Both the position numbers and the translations under genes were made by a program. From contig NZ_JAEHGC010000016.1 of assembly GCF_016107705.1 (NCBI RefSeq), positions 56,779-120,778 of the forward strand: a stretch of DNA of 64,000 nucleotides, in the 5' to 3' direction. Every line of letters begins with the position of its first letter. Position 1 is the first letter of the stretch. Below the pieces are notes generated by a model that saw only the letters and a list, made by a program, of their open reading frames with translations, made no database searches and was not told the DNA's origin. Of the stretch, positions 8,531 through 18,327 are shown in pieces. Origin of the DNA: Neobacillus cucumis. GTDB taxonomy: Bacteria > Bacillota > Bacilli > Bacillales_B > DSM-18226.

Positions 8531-9932
8531 TTGCGGTTAAAGCATTTAATATTAAAGCTTCTTCTTCCGGCGTAACAGTTCGTAAATCAATTAAAAACTC
8601 ATCATTGTGAATCCGTCCGATAATCGCAGGTTCTGATTCGGTCCGCAATTTTCTACCAAGTTGTTCAGCTGTTAATGTTTTATGTTTTAAAGCAATAACC
8701 ATTGTCGGAACCTCGACATCAGGCATTGTGCCCCCGCCCACTTGACTGCTACCAGGAAAAATTTTTGCATCAAATTGACTTGTCCTTGCTATAAGCTTTG
8801 AAACAAATTCCTGTGATCGTTCGTCTAATTCAGTGACAGAAACAAGTAAATCACGGATTGTCGGGATATGCTGCAGCCCCTTTTCTCCCCGGACATAATC
8901 CATTAAAGTGCCCTCTAGAGCCGCCAAAGTCATCTTATCCACCCGAACCACTCTAGCCAGCTGATGTTTTTTTAATTGATCGATTCGTTCTTTTTTGCCG
9001 GCAATGATTCCCGCTTGCGGCCCGCCCAGCAGTTTATCTCCACTAAAGGTTAAAAGATCCGCACCCATTGCAATCAATTCTTTTACAAGCGGTTCCTCTC
9101 CAATCCCGTGTTTTCGGAAATCAAAAAGAGCACCACTGCCTAAGTCTTCGTAAAAAATAATTTGTTCGTGATTTCTAGTTAATTGAATTAGTTCCTCTGT
9201 TGCAACTGATTTTGTAAAACCAATTACCTTAAAATTACTCGTATGAACCTTCATAACAATTGAAGTGTCTGGAGTTATCGCCTCTTCATAATCGAAGAGA
9301 TGCGTTTTATTCGTCGTTCCTACCTCTACAAGCCTGGCACCACTTTCCTCCATTATCGAAGAAATGCGAAAGGAACCGCCGATTTCAACGAGCTGCCCGC
9401 GTGAGACAATAACCTCCTTATTTTTTGCCAACGCAGATAACACTAGATAAACGGCAGCTGCATTATTGTTAACCACCATCACTGCTTCAGCACCTGTGAT
9501 TTCTTTTAACAAGGCTTCCACATGAGTGTGACGTGAACCGCGTTTTCCTTCATCAATTAAATACTCAAGATTTGAGTAATTCCTTGCGGTTTCGACGACA
9601 TGTTCGATTGCATGTTCACTTAGCCTTGCACGGCCAAGATTTGTATGTAAAATCGTCCCTGTAGCATTAATAACTTTTTCTAATGTATAGGTGAATTGTT
9701 TTTCTACTTTTCCTGTAAGACAAAAAAATACATCATCAATAAACGTACTGGAACCAGGCATTGCACCCTTCCAGGTTTCTTTTAACAATTCATTTCTTAT
9801 TTGATCCAGTACCTCTTTTAACTGCTTCGTTAATTGATTAAAATCTAAACCCCGCTCTTCAAGGAGGGTTAAAAATTGCGGGTAGTTCTGCAATTCATGA
9901 ACAGCTGGGATCGAACGTAACCATTGTTTCAC
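8517..9932 (-). CDS. selA: L-seryl-tRNA(Sec) selenium transferase
   Basis: 471 aa from the GTG at 9932 (AAAGGAG 8 nt upstream), typical SelA length; the longer frame to 9983 has no support. SelA is a PLP enzyme that converts Ser-tRNA(Sec) to Sec-tRNA(Sec) using selenophosphate from SelD. Seen: N-terminal KQWLRSIPAVHELQN, NATGTILHTNLGRA, and the PLP-lysine motif SGDKLLGGPQAGII. Its presence shows that UGA can be read as selenocysteine in this organism, which supports the two UGA-containing genes that follow (a SelW-like protein and selD). selB and the tRNA(Sec) gene were not found in the window. Confidence 0.97.
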   Translation of the reverse strand: MKQWLRSIPAVHELQNYPQFLTLLEERGLDFNQLTKQLKEVLDQIRNELLKETWKGAMPGSSTFIDDVFFCLTGKVEKQFTYTLEKVINATGTILHTNLGRARLSEHAIEHVVETARNYSNLEYLIDEGKRGSRHTHVEALLKEITGAEAVMVVNNNAAAVYLVLSALAKNKEVIVSRGQLVEIGGSFRISSIMEESGARLVEVGTTNKTHLFDYEEAITPDTSIVMKVHTSNFKVIGFTKSVATEELIQLTRNHEQIIFYEDLGSGALFDFRKHGIGEEPLVKELIAMGADLLTFSGDKLLGGPQAGIIAGKKERIDQLKKHQLARVVRVDKMTLAALEGTLMDYVRGEKGLQHIPTIRDLLVSVTELDERSQEFVSKLIARTSQFDAKIFPGSSQVGGGTMPDVEVPTMVIALKHKTLTAEQLGRKLRTESEPAIIGRIHNDEFLIDLRTVTPEEEALILNALTARDPF

Positions 9933-10030
9933 CTTAATAACTCCTTTAAATTGATACTTATGCCCTATTATAGCATTTTTCACATTTCACGATAGTTTGA
10001 ATAAAATAAACCAAGCAAGGGGGAATCGCT

Positions 10031-10420
10031 TTGAATAGAAAGAAAGATGAGCAATGTTATGATTTGGAACAAATGGAAAAATGGTTAGAAAATTACTTTC
10101 TAGACCCATTAACCTCCTATTGTGACATGACCCAATTCCGGATTGACCTTTATGAAACAGAAAAAGACTGGATTGTGGAAGCCGTATTAGATGATTTTAA
10201 AGCAGCGGAACTTTCCGTAAAAGTGGAGGATATGAAGCTAATTATAACGGCACGAAAACAAACTCTCTCTTCAAACATTAAAAAGATAAGAACCATTGAC
10301 TTCCCCTTTCCGATTAAAAATCAGAAAGTCTGTGCCTTTTTTCAAAATGGTATATTAGAAATATTTATCTCCAAAATAGAAAAAGGTGGAGGAAACGATC
10401 GTTTTATTAAACTTCCGTAA
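10031..10420 (+). CDS. Hsp20/alpha-crystallin-like protein
   Basis: 129 aa from a TTG at 10031 with AAGGGGG upstream. The C-terminal about 85 residues (FRIDLYETEKDWIVEAVLDDFKAAELSVKVEDMKLIITA...IRTIDFPFPI...FQNGILEIFISK) show the strand pattern and the terminal GILEI-type segment of the small heat-shock fold; the N-terminal 40 residues are acidic and unrelated. Bacillus spore proteins such as CotP and CotM belong to the same fold, so a spore role is possible. It sits between selA (divergent) and the SelW-like gene (convergent). No link to selenium metabolism is evident from the sequence. Confidence 0.75.
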   Translation: MNRKKDEQCYDLEQMEKWLENYFLDPLTSYCDMTQFRIDLYETEKDWIVEAVLDDFKAAELSVKVEDMKLIITARKQTLSSNIKKIRTIDFPFPIKNQKVCAFFQNGILEIFISKIEKGGGNDRFIKLP

Positions 10421-10470
10421 CCGTTTTTCTTTTTTTTGTTGCAGTTTACATAATACTATTATCAGCAATT

Positions 10471-10511
10471 AAAAAGCCCTCAAATCCATCTTATGGACTT
10501 GAGGGCTTTTT
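10471..10511. terminator. Bidirectional terminator (Hsp20-like / SelW-like)
   Basis: AAAAAGCCCTCAA...TTGAGGGCTTTTTTT is a long stem, with GTCCATA/TTATGGA-like pairing continuing it, T-rich on both strands, abutting the SelW-like stop. Confidence 0.9.
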
Positions 10512-10751
10512 TTACATGCTTTCGATTGTTTTGATGATTTCGTCTGTATCAGGAAAGACGCCCGTTTCATCCTTGGAATATATTTTTATTCCATCAACGG
10601 TAACTTCAAAAACCCCTCCTGAAGCAGGTATTAATTCCATCTTTTTAATATTTCGATTAAAGTGGGTAAATAATTCTTCTGCGAAACTCGCAGCTTTTGG
10701 TGCGAAGTTTCATTGCATGCAAAATTCAACAATTACATGATAATTTTTCAT
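10512..10751 (-). CDS. SelW/Rdx-family selenoprotein (UGA = Sec at residue 14)
   Basis: 79 aa, read through an in-frame TGA at 10712-10710. The protein starts MKNYHVIVEFCMQ, then U, then NFAPKAASFAEELF, giving a CxxU motif in place of the CxxC redox motif of the Rdx (SelW/SelT/SelH) fold. The C-terminal half (ELIPASGGVFEVTVDGIKIYSKDETGVFPDTDEII) matches Rdx proteins (GGxFEVxxdG..iysK...GxFPd). The size is right for a complete SelW-like protein, and there is no other disruption. These are thioredoxin-like oxidoreductases. A hairpin with a bulged U starts at the UGA. It is missed by gene callers because of the stop. Divergent from selD; the ATG at 10751 has AGGAGGT upstream. Confidence 0.93.
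10683..10712 (-). promoter_or_regulatory. Candidate SECIS hairpin in the SelW-like gene
   Basis: Starting at the UGA, GAAACTTCGCA pairs with TGCGAGTTTC: ten base pairs, one bulged U, and an 8-nt loop CCAAAAGC. Position and bulged U fit bacterial SECIS elements bound by SelB; a GU in the loop apex as in E. coli is not obvious. Confidence 0.65.
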
Positions 10752-10884
10752 ACAGACCTCCTATTTTGCTACATCAAGATAGTAAAAACATTCTACCTTA
10801 TCCCTTATATTACAGCAATTATTTTGCACCATTCGTGCGTAAATAACCTGAAAGAGTTATACTAGGTAGATGGAGGTGGACAGT

Positions 10885-11937
10885 ATGAGTGAACAAGAAA
10901 AAATTCGCCTAACCTCATTGTCAACAAAAGCTGGCTGAGGCTGCAAAATTGGTCCTGAGGACCTGGCGCAAGTTTTGCGTCTATTGCCAAAACAAGACCC
11001 TGTACCGGAATTACTTGTTGGACATGAAACGTCCGATGATGCCGGTGTATTTCAATTAACAGACTCAATCGCACTCATTCAAACCTTAGATTATTTTACG
11101 CCAATCGTGGATGACCCCTATATGTTCGGACAGATTGCGGCCGCAAACGCATTAAGTGATGTCTATGCCATGGGCGGACAACCGAAAACCGTTATGAATA
11201 TTGTCGGCTATCCGATCAAGAAGCTCGGCCCTGATATGCTTTCCGAAATTCTACGGGGGGCAGCGGATAAGGTAAAAGAATCAGGTGCCTTAACAGTGGG
11301 CGGCCACTCGATTGATGATCAAGAACCGAAATTCGGTCTCTCTGTGACTGGAATTGTACATCCGAATAAGGTGTGGAAAAATGTCGGTGCCAAACCTGGT
11401 GATGCTCTTGTTTTAACAAAACCAATCGGTGTGGGTATACTTACAACCGGAATTAAAAGAAATGTGGTTACGAAGGAACAAGAACAATCTGTAACCGAAA
11501 CGATGGCGACGCTTAATAAAACGGCTGCAGAGGTTTTAATGAACTTCCATCCCCACGCTGTAACAGATGTCACTGGTTTTGGTCTGCTCGGTCATGGCAG
11601 TGAAATGGCTCGCGGCAGTGGTGTAAGCTTTGAAATTTCGTTCTCCCAAGTTCCAATCCTTGAAGGAGCCATCGAGCTTGCTAAGGATGGTGTCGTACCG
11701 GGCGGATCGAAATCTAACCATAAATGGCTTCAGGATGATGTTGTTTATGAGGAAATTCATCCAGATGAACAACTTGTTCTTTGTGATGCCATTACCTCTG
11801 GTGGTTTACTGGTTTCATTGAATGAAAAGGATGCACGAACATATATCGAAAATCTTCATACGAATGGACTTGCCCAAGCATCGATCATCGGACATGTCAC
11901 TGAGAATAGGGAAAAATTAATTTATGTAAGAAAATAA
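10885..11937 (+). CDS. selD: Selenophosphate synthetase, itself a selenoprotein (UGA = Sec at residue 18)
   Basis: 350 aa from the ATG at 10885 (GGAGG 8 nt upstream) through an in-frame TGA at 10936-10938. SelD makes selenophosphate from selenide and ATP. The N-terminus reads ...STKAG-U-GCKIGPEDL; U replaces the catalytic Cys (Cys17 in E. coli SelD, AGCGCK), and the following conserved GCK Lys is intact. Other family motifs are present: DDAGVF, ANALSDVYAMGG, VGGHSIDD, KPIGVGIL and DVTGFGLLGHGSEMA. A standard caller would start at the TTG at 10975 and lose the catalytic site. It is divergent from the SelW-like gene and ends in a strong terminator. Confidence 0.96.
10936..10978 (+). promoter_or_regulatory. 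Candidate SECIS hairpin in selD
   Basis: Downstream of the UGA, GCAAAA (10943-10948) pairs with TTTTGC (10973-10978), and an apical perfect stem GGTCC-TGA-GGACC spans 10951-10963, starting 13 nt after the UGA. This fits the placement of bacterial SECIS elements. Confidence 0.65.
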
Positions 11938-11967
11938 ACAGCGAAGCATCTGCTTCGCTGTTTATTT
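11938..11967. terminator. Bidirectional terminator selD / tdh
   Basis: The perfect stem ACAGCGAAGCA/TGCTTCGCTGT lies between the convergent stops, followed by TTATTT. Confidence 0.85.
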
Positions 11968-12928
11968 ATGCCATCTTTCTTATTTGCAGTTTTTGGGATA
12001 ATTTTTCAATCATATCTTGGGTCATTTTGTCCAAATCATATTCAAATTTAAAGCCCCATTCTTGTTTTGCAGCGGTGGCATCAATTGAATTTGGCCAGCT
12101 ATCTGCAATTTTTTGGCGAACAGGATCTGGATTATAGGCCATTTTAAAGTTTGGGATATACTTCATGATACTTGCTGCGATATCCTCAGGTGCAAAACTC
12201 ATAGCTGTGACATTAAAGGCATTTCGGTGAATCAGTTTTGAAGAATCTGCTTCCATTAAATCGATGATGGCATTCAATGCATCCGGCATATACATCATAT
12301 CCATGTAGGTACCTTTATCAATATAGGAGGTATATCTGCCATTTTTAATTGCTTCATAATAGATTTCAACTGCATAATCGGTTGTTCCGCCGCCAGGCAG
12401 TGCTACATACGAAATTAACCCCGGGAAACGCACGCCGCGTGTATCCACTCCGAACCTTTGGTGATAGTAATCAGCCAATAACTCCCCAGCAACTTTGTTT
12501 ACCCCATACATGGTTGTTGGCCGCATAATCGTATCCTGGGGTGTTTGGTCTTTAGGAGTAGTTGGTCCAAATGCACCAATGGAACTTGGTGTGAAAAATT
12601 GGGCATTTACCTCTCTTGCTGTTTCAAGGGCATTCATAAGTCCACCCATATTTAAATTCCAAGCGAATAATGGCTTTGCTTCTGCTGTAGCGGATAAAAG
12701 TGCAGCTAAATGCATGATCGTATCCACATTATATTTTTTTGCGATTTCAACCATCCGTTTTCCGTCCGTTACATCTAAAATTTCGAAGGGGCCACTTTCG
12801 AAATTTAAGTTATCGCTCTTTTTTATATCCGTGGCAATTACATTGTCTGCTCCGTAAATTTCTCTTAGACGCATTGTTAATTCAGAACCAATTTGCCCCA
12901 ATGCTCCTGTGATTAAAATTCTTTTCAT
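11966..12928 (-). CDS. L-threonine 3-dehydrogenase, SDR type
   Basis: 320 aa extended short-chain dehydrogenase. The NAD-binding [10 protein letters not shown] (GxxGxxG) is at residues 8-17 and the catalytic Tyr-Lys pair is in [10 protein letters not shown]. The segments SSIGAFGP and VRFPGLIS and the C-terminal length match SDR-type threonine dehydrogenases, which oxidise threonine to 2-amino-3-ketobutyrate. It lies 42 nt downstream of kbl, whose product cleaves that intermediate with CoA to glycine and acetyl-CoA, so the two genes form a threonine-degradation operon. This form is unrelated in sequence to the zinc-dependent Tdh of E. coli and B. subtilis. Confidence 0.9.
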   Translation of the reverse strand: MKRILITGALGQIGSELTMRLREIYGADNVIATDIKKSDNLNFESGPFEILDVTDGKRMVEIAKKYNVDTIMHLAALLSATAEAKPLFAWNLNMGGLMNALETAREVNAQFFTPSSIGAFGPTTPKDQTPQDTIMRPTTMYGVNKVAGELLADYYHQRFGVDTRGVRFPGLISYVALPGGGTTDYAVEIYYEAIKNGRYTSYIDKGTYMDMMYMPDALNAIIDLMEADSSKLIHRNAFNVTAMSFAPEDIAASIMKYIPNFKMAYNPDPVRQKIADSWPNSIDATAAKQEWGFKFEYDLDKMTQDMIEKLSQKLQIRKMA

Positions 12929-12970
12929 ATTAAATCCCCCGTCCTCTTCACCATGATGTAAATAGAAAGA

Positions 12971-14161
12971 TTAAATGACACCCATTTCCTTACCGACTTT
13001 TTCGTAAATGGATATGGCTTTATCAAGCATTTCTTTGGTATGGGCAGCAGTTGGCATGTTACGAACACGGCCTGTTCCCTGCGGTACCGTTGGGAATACA
13101 ATCGCTTTAGCATATACGCCTTCTTCATTTAAACGTTTACTAAATGCTTGGGTTAACGATTCGTCCCCAATAATACATGGAGTGATTGGCGTTTCACTAT
13201 TGCCGATATTAAAGCCCAATTCCTTCAAGCCTTTTTTCAGATAATTTCCATTCTCCCAAAGCTTTTGATTCAGTTCGGTGCTTTCCATTAAAATTTCAAT
13301 CGATTTTTTACTTGCTGCAACATCTGCAGGGGTTAAGGAAGTTGAAAAAAGGAATGGACGGCTGCGAACCTTTAACCAGTCGATTAAATTTTTCTTACCA
13401 GCCACATATCCGCCGACGACACCGATTGCCTTAGAAAGCGTACCGATTTGGAAATCAATTTTATCGGATAAACCGAAATGCTTTACAGTCCCAGCTCCCT
13501 CACCAAGTACACCTGATCCATGGGCATCATCGACATACGTAATTAAATCAAATTCTTCAGCAATTTTTACGATTTCCGGTAATAGGGCGACATCGCCGTC
13601 CATGGAAAATACGCCATCTGTAATGACCATTATTTTATTGTAAAGGCCTGATTCCTTTGCTTCTTTCGCTCTCGCCCGTAAATCTTCCATATCGGAGTGG
13701 TTAAAGCGGATAATTTTCGCTTTGGATAAACGGCAGCCATCTATAATGGAGGCATGGTTCAATTCGTCAGAAAGAATCGCATCATTTTTATCCATAACTG
13801 CTGAAATCGCTGCCATATTACAGTTAAAACCAGACTGATAAGCAATCGCAGCTTCTGTATGTTTAAATTCTGCTAATTTTTTCTCTAGTTCTACATGAAG
13901 CTTGAGCGTACCATTAATGGTACGGACGGCACCGGCTCCGACACCGTATTGTTCGATCGCTTCTTTTGCAGCTTGTTTCAAACGCTCATCTGTTGCTAAC
14001 CCTAAATAATTATTTGAAGAAAGATTCACAAGCTCCTTCCCCTTAATCGTAATGACAGGACCATTTGGACTTTCTAATGGGTCAATAACATTGTATAGAC
14101 CTTTTCCCTTTAAATCTTCAAGATTTTCATTTAAAAAATGCTCCAAAATATGACTGGACAT
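12971..14161 (-). CDS. kbl: Glycine C-acetyltransferase (2-amino-3-ketobutyrate CoA ligase)
   Basis: 396 aa PLP enzyme of the alpha-oxoamine synthase family. Seen: [16 protein letters not shown] near the N-terminus, [32 protein letters not shown] with the PLP-contacting Asp, and the Schiff-base lysine in [16 protein letters not shown]. Family members also include BioF and HemA; adjacency to the SDR threonine dehydrogenase favours Kbl. The ATG at 14161 has GGGAGGTAT upstream. The 338-nt interval up to the next gene (14162-14499) contains the kbl promoter region, a weak CCAG/CTGG hairpin in its leader, and the TATAAT of the divergent small gene; nothing else is recognised. Confidence 0.93.
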   Translation of the reverse strand: MSSHILEHFLNENLEDLKGKGLYNVIDPLESPNGPVITIKGKELVNLSSNNYLGLATDERLKQAAKEAIEQYGVGAGAVRTINGTLKLHVELEKKLAEFKHTEAAIAYQSGFNCNMAAISAVMDKNDAILSDELNHASIIDGCRLSKAKIIRFNHSDMEDLRARAKEAKESGLYNKIMVITDGVFSMDGDVALLPEIVKIAEEFDLITYVDDAHGSGVLGEGAGTVKHFGLSDKIDFQIGTLSKAIGVVGGYVAGKKNLIDWLKVRSRPFLFSTSLTPADVAASKKSIEILMESTELNQKLWENGNYLKKGLKELGFNIGNSETPITPCIIGDESLTQAFSKRLNEEGVYAKAIVFPTVPQGTGRVRNMPTAAHTKEMLDKAISIYEKVGKEMGVI

Positions 14162-14499
14162 TTTTATACCTCCCTATCAAATCAGCGGTTATTTGTCGTT
14201 ATCCAGAGCACGATTGTCTACTGGACGCGGACACTGAAATTCAACTCAATTGCCTATATAAAAGCATTCTTTTTAATTACTTTATCATACTTTTTTCAAA
14301 ATGTTCATACCTAGAGGACAAATTTTTAAAAAATTTTTTATTTACTCCTTTAGGGTAACCATTTCAAAAACAGGATATTTGCGTGAAGGATATTTGGATT
14401 AAATCCTTTGAATTTTCATTATATAAAAATAATTTTATTGGAAAGAAAAAACGTTATAATAGACTTACTCGAATGAACGTAACAGAAAGGGTGTTTTTT

Positions 14500-14778
14500 G
14501 TGTCATTTCTTTCTTCTCTACTCTATACCATCCTTATTGGTGGAGCATTTATCTATTTATTCATTTTTACGTATGATTTTTTTTATGGTGAAAAACGGGA
14601 TAAGCAAATGAAAAAAATACATAAGCATTTCCGTAAAGAAACGGTAAAAAAGATTGACCTTTTAGAACATCAGCCCAAAAAATTTACAATGTATCAGGTA
14701 AAAACAAATAGCGAAACGAAAAAAGTCAAAGTAAAACCAGGGTACAAGATCGTAAAAATGGTGAAAAAGAAAAAATAA
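14500..14778 (+). CDS. Small membrane protein with basic cytoplasmic tail
   Basis: 92 aa from a GTG at 14500 (GAAAGGG 8 nt upstream). One N-terminal transmembrane helix (residues about 5-28, LLYTILIGGAFIYLFIFTYDFF) is followed by a very lysine-rich tail (KRDKQMKKIHKHFRKE...KKVKVKPGYKIVKMVKKKK). A TATAAT at 14455-14460 lies about 40 nt upstream. The frame extends to 14383, but those codons lie across the promoter. No family recognised; it ends in a terminator shared with the convergent nitronate monooxygenase gene. Confidence 0.75.
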   Translation: MSFLSSLLYTILIGGAFIYLFIFTYDFFYGEKRDKQMKKIHKHFRKETVKKIDLLEHQPKKFTMYQVKTNSETKKVKVKPGYKIVKMVKKKK

Positions 14779-14779
14779 A

Positions 14780-14808
14780 AGAACCTACCCGCTGGATAGG
14801 TTCTTTCC
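14780..14808. terminator. Bidirectional terminator
   Basis: The stem AGAACCTA/TAGGTTCT lies between two convergent genes, followed by TTCC/T-rich sequence. Confidence 0.7.
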
Positions 14809-14812
14809 GTAT

Positions 14813-15811
14813 TTATTTCACTTTTTGAATGGATAATTTTTCAGCTGCTTTGTTCACCTTTTGAAGAGCATCTTGGTATTCTACCTCTAACCGCTCAATA
14901 ATTTCTCCAGCCGTTTCGATTTTATCGATTGCTCCGACTCCATGTCCAGCAGACCAGATATCGCGCCAAGCTTTGACATTTGGTTCTTGCTGCATATGAT
15001 TAAAATCAATTTTTTCTTTTTTTGCAAGTTGGGCCGGATCAAGTCCTGCTTTTACAATGCTTGGAATTAACATATTCGCCTTTACCCCAGAAAAAGCGTC
15101 TGTCAAAATGATATCCTCTTGGGTAGCTTCGACAAGCATCTCTCGGTATTCATCACGGGCCATACTTTCTTTTGCTACGATGAATCTTGTACCCATATAA
15201 GCAAAGTCTGCTCCCGCCGCCTGTGCCGCTAGAATTCCCTTTCCGGTCGAAATCGCACCGGCAAGTACGATTATTCCATCCCAGAAGGAGCGAACCATAT
15301 CGACAAAAGCAAAGCCGTTGATTTGACCTGCATGCCCGCCTGCCCCGCTTGCCACTAAAATGAGTCCGTCAACTCCTGCTCCCGCCGCTTTTTTCGCAAA
15401 TTTCACATCACTTACATCTGAAAAAACAAGACCGCCATATTCATGTACGATGTCAACGACAATCTTCGGACTGCCTAGTGAGGTGATAACCAGCTGGGGC
15501 TGATGCTTTTTAATTAATTCAAGTTCCTCCAGCAGTCTACCATAAGAGCTATGTACAACCATGTTCATCGCCCATGGTGCGATTTTACGTCCGGGATCCT
15601 GCGTTTTCGCCGCTTCTAATTCCGTGTTTAATTGCCCCATCCATTGGTCAAGTACTTCAATCGGCCTTGCATTTGGTGCTGGAAATGAACCAATGACCCC
15701 ATTCAAACAGCAATTTTTGACTAAATCAGGGCCTGATACTAAGAACATCGGTGCAGAGATAATCGGTAAACGCAATTGAGTCCACCAGTTTTCTGGTATG
15801 GATTTGTTCAT
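14813..15811 (-). CDS. Nitronate monooxygenase family protein
   Basis: 332 aa FMN-dependent TIM-barrel enzyme of the NMO/2-nitropropane dioxygenase family. Motifs: LPIISAPMFLVSGPDLV at the N-terminus, VDGLILVASGAGGHAGQ (the catalytic-His region GAGGHAG), IIVLAGAISTGKGILAAQAAGADFAYMGTRF, and DAFSGVKANML. It oxidises alkyl nitronates (propionate-3-nitronate) or acts on an unknown substrate; the family is broad and the substrate cannot be told. It has its own promoter region and stands alone. A second, more divergent NMO paralog lies at 59.0-60.1 kb. Confidence 0.88.
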   Translation of the reverse strand: MNKSIPENWWTQLRLPIISAPMFLVSGPDLVKNCCLNGVIGSFPAPNARPIEVLDQWMGQLNTELEAAKTQDPGRKIAPWAMNMVVHSSYGRLLEELELIKKHQPQLVITSLGSPKIVVDIVHEYGGLVFSDVSDVKFAKKAAGAGVDGLILVASGAGGHAGQINGFAFVDMVRSFWDGIIVLAGAISTGKGILAAQAAGADFAYMGTRFIVAKESMARDEYREMLVEATQEDIILTDAFSGVKANMLIPSIVKAGLDPAQLAKKEKIDFNHMQQEPNVKAWRDIWSAGHGVGAIDKIETAGEIIERLEVEYQDALQKVNKAAEKLSIQKVK

Positions 15812-15978
15812 TTTACCCCTCTTTTCAATTTAGAATTTTCTGAACAGACTTCTTACTTTTTATAGTAGCTGAAAATGAATGAATATTCAATCATAACCTA
15901 TGTATTTAAAAAACGTTTTCAAACACGAACGATATTTTTAAAAAATAAAATATTATTCGCTTTTTTATTAAAAAAGGA

Positions 15979-16008
15979 TTGATTTTCCCTTTTCATCGTG
16001 GTTATAAT
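15979..16008 (+). promoter_or_regulatory. Promoter of the xpt-pbuX operon
   Basis: TTGATT (15979-15984), an 18-nt spacer and TATAAT (16003-16008), about 25 nt upstream of the purine riboswitch. Confidence 0.75.
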
Positions 16009-16030
16009 GTGAATAAATTTAAAACCGTTT

Positions 16031-16101
16031 CACTCATATAATCGCAGGGATATGGCCTGCAAGTTTCTACCGGGTTGCCGTAAACAATCTGACTATGAGT
16101 G
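16031..16101 (+). ncRNA. Guanine (purine) riboswitch
   Basis: The segment from CACTCATATAATCGC to GACTATGAGTG has the full purine aptamer: P1 CACTCAT/ATGAGTG, P2 GCAGG/CCTGC and P3 CGGGTTGCCG, with the kissing loops. The ligand-contacting base before TAT is C, so it binds guanine/hypoxanthine, as in B. subtilis xpt. It controls the xpt-pbuX genes through the terminator that follows. Confidence 0.97.
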
Positions 16102-16160
16102 GGCAATGAAACGCGCTCTTCTTCCTGAATTGCGCACCACTTGTTTCCTCTTGGAATTCA

Positions 16161-16217
16161 AGCCCAAAGGTCATTGTCTCACTCAATTTTGATGTGAGCG
16201 GACCTTTGGGCTTTTAT
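16161..16217 (+). terminator. Riboswitch-controlled terminator of xpt-pbuX
   Basis: AGCCCAAAGGTC (16161-16172) pairs with GACCTTTGGGCT (16201-16212), followed by TTTTATTATTTT and the xpt ribosome site. Confidence 0.93.
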
Positions 16218-16234
16218 TATTTTAGGAGGTTTAA

Positions 16235-16830
<596 letters not shown>

Positions 16831-16831
<1 letters not shown>

Positions 16832-18144
16832 TGAAACAAAATCCTTTTAAAGTTGCCTCTTTAGGAATTCAACATGTATTGGCAATGTATGCCGGAGCCG
16901 TAATCGTTCCTCTAATCATCGGCAGCGCCCTTCATTTTTCAGGTAAACAATTAGCGTATCTCGTTTCGCTTGATATTCTGACAAGCGGGATTGCCACGTT
17001 ATTGCAAGTGTGGCAGAATCGCTTTTTCGGAATTGGTCTTCCAATCGTTCTTGGTTGTACGTTCACGGCTGTTGGACCCATTATTGCGATTGGCAGTCAA
17101 TACGCTCTATCCTCCATCTATGGTTCGATTTTGATTTCAGGCTTAATTGTCATTCTCATTGCCAGCTTTTTTGGAAAACTGATTCGTTTCTTTCCTCCTA
17201 TTGTAACAGGGTCGGTTGTTACAATTATTGGCCTAACCCTAATTCCGGTTGCGATGAATAATGTTGCCGGCGGACAAGGCAGTCCTGATTTTGGTTCTCG
17301 AACAAATCTTGCTCTTGCATTTGGGACTTTATTATTTATTATCTTGCTTTACCGCTTCTCGAAAGGATTTATTCGTTCGATTTCGATTCTTTTAGGTTTG
17401 ATTGCTGGTACGATTGCTGCTACTTTAATGGGAAAAGTAAACTTTTCTGCTGTTGGAGAGGCTTCATGGTTCCATATGGTAAGTCCATTACACTTTGCTG
17501 CTCCTTCTTTTGAATTGGCGCCAATTATTACTATGACGTTGGTAGCCATTGTCAGCTTAATCGAGTCATCAGGTGTATACTTTGCTTTAAGTGATATTAC
17601 TGGGAGAAAATTATCCGAAAAGGATTTAGTGAAAGGGTATCGTGCGGAAGGTCTCGCAAGTATCCTTGGAGCTCTATTTAATTCTTTTCCATATACAACA
17701 TACTCACAGAACGTAGGGCTTGTTCAATTTTCAGGTGTAAAAAGTAAAAGCGTGATCTACACAATGGCCGGAATCCTTGTATTTCTAGGTTTTGTACCAA
17801 AAATCGCTGCGTTAACAACGGTTATTCCTACAGCGGTTCTTGGCGGTGCAATGATTGCTATGTTTGGTATGGTGATTGCTTCCGGGATTAAGATGCTTAG
17901 TAAAATTGACTTTACTTCCCAAGAAAACCTACTGATTATCGCTTGTTCAGTCGGGATGGGATTAGGCGTAACGGCAGTGCCTGATTTATTTAAACACCTT
18001 CCGGATGGTGTGAAAATCCTTACGAATAGCGGAATTGTTGCCGGTAGCTTAACAGCTATTTTCTTAAATATTGTGTTCAATATTATTAAACCCGCAAAGC
18101 AAAAACAAGCAGTTACGCAGAGTATCGAAGTAAAAGCTTCCTAA
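16831..18144 (+). CDS. pbuX: Xanthine permease (NCS2 family)
   Basis: 437 aa polytopic membrane protein (about 14 hydrophobic segments) of the nucleobase:cation symporter-2 family. The N-terminus (GIQHVLAMYAGAVIVPLIIG), the signature FGIGLPIVLGCTFTAVGP and the central ESSGVYFALSDITGRKL and NSFPYTTYSQNVGLVQFSGVKS are standard PbuX/UraA family motifs. It imports xanthine for Xpt. The start overlaps the xpt stop. The last about 38 codons plus the stop are duplicated, in decayed form, at 19045-19160. Confidence 0.95.
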
Positions 18145-18193
18145 ACTTTGTTCAATATTTAAGGGAAAAGCGAAGAGGAAAATTAAGGTAAAG

Positions 18194-18221
18194 AAAAACC
18201 ACCATCTTGGTGGTTTTTTTA
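18194..18221 (+). terminator. Terminator of xpt-pbuX
   Basis: AAAACCACCAtcttGGTGGTTTTTTT: perfect stem plus T-run. Confidence 0.9.
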
Positions 18222-18327
18222 TAATAAATAGAGAAATCATAAGACACAATTTCTTCGAGGTATGCATTACGAATAATTAATGGTTTTTTTATACAAACTA
18301 TAGTTATTATTAAAGGGAGGTTTTATT

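Noticed and set aside
10516..10740. Plus-strand 74-codon frame opposite the SelW-like gene
   Set aside because: Shadow of the minus-strand selenoprotein gene; no ribosome site, and its sequence has no protein-like features.
10975..11937. selD starting at the TTG at 10975
   Set aside because: It would lack the catalytic loop; the upstream frame with a UGA at the catalytic position has a good ribosome site and full homology.
14162..14260. T-box or other riboswitch in the kbl leader
   Set aside because: Only a small CCAG/CTGG stem; no T-box sequence or known aptamer.
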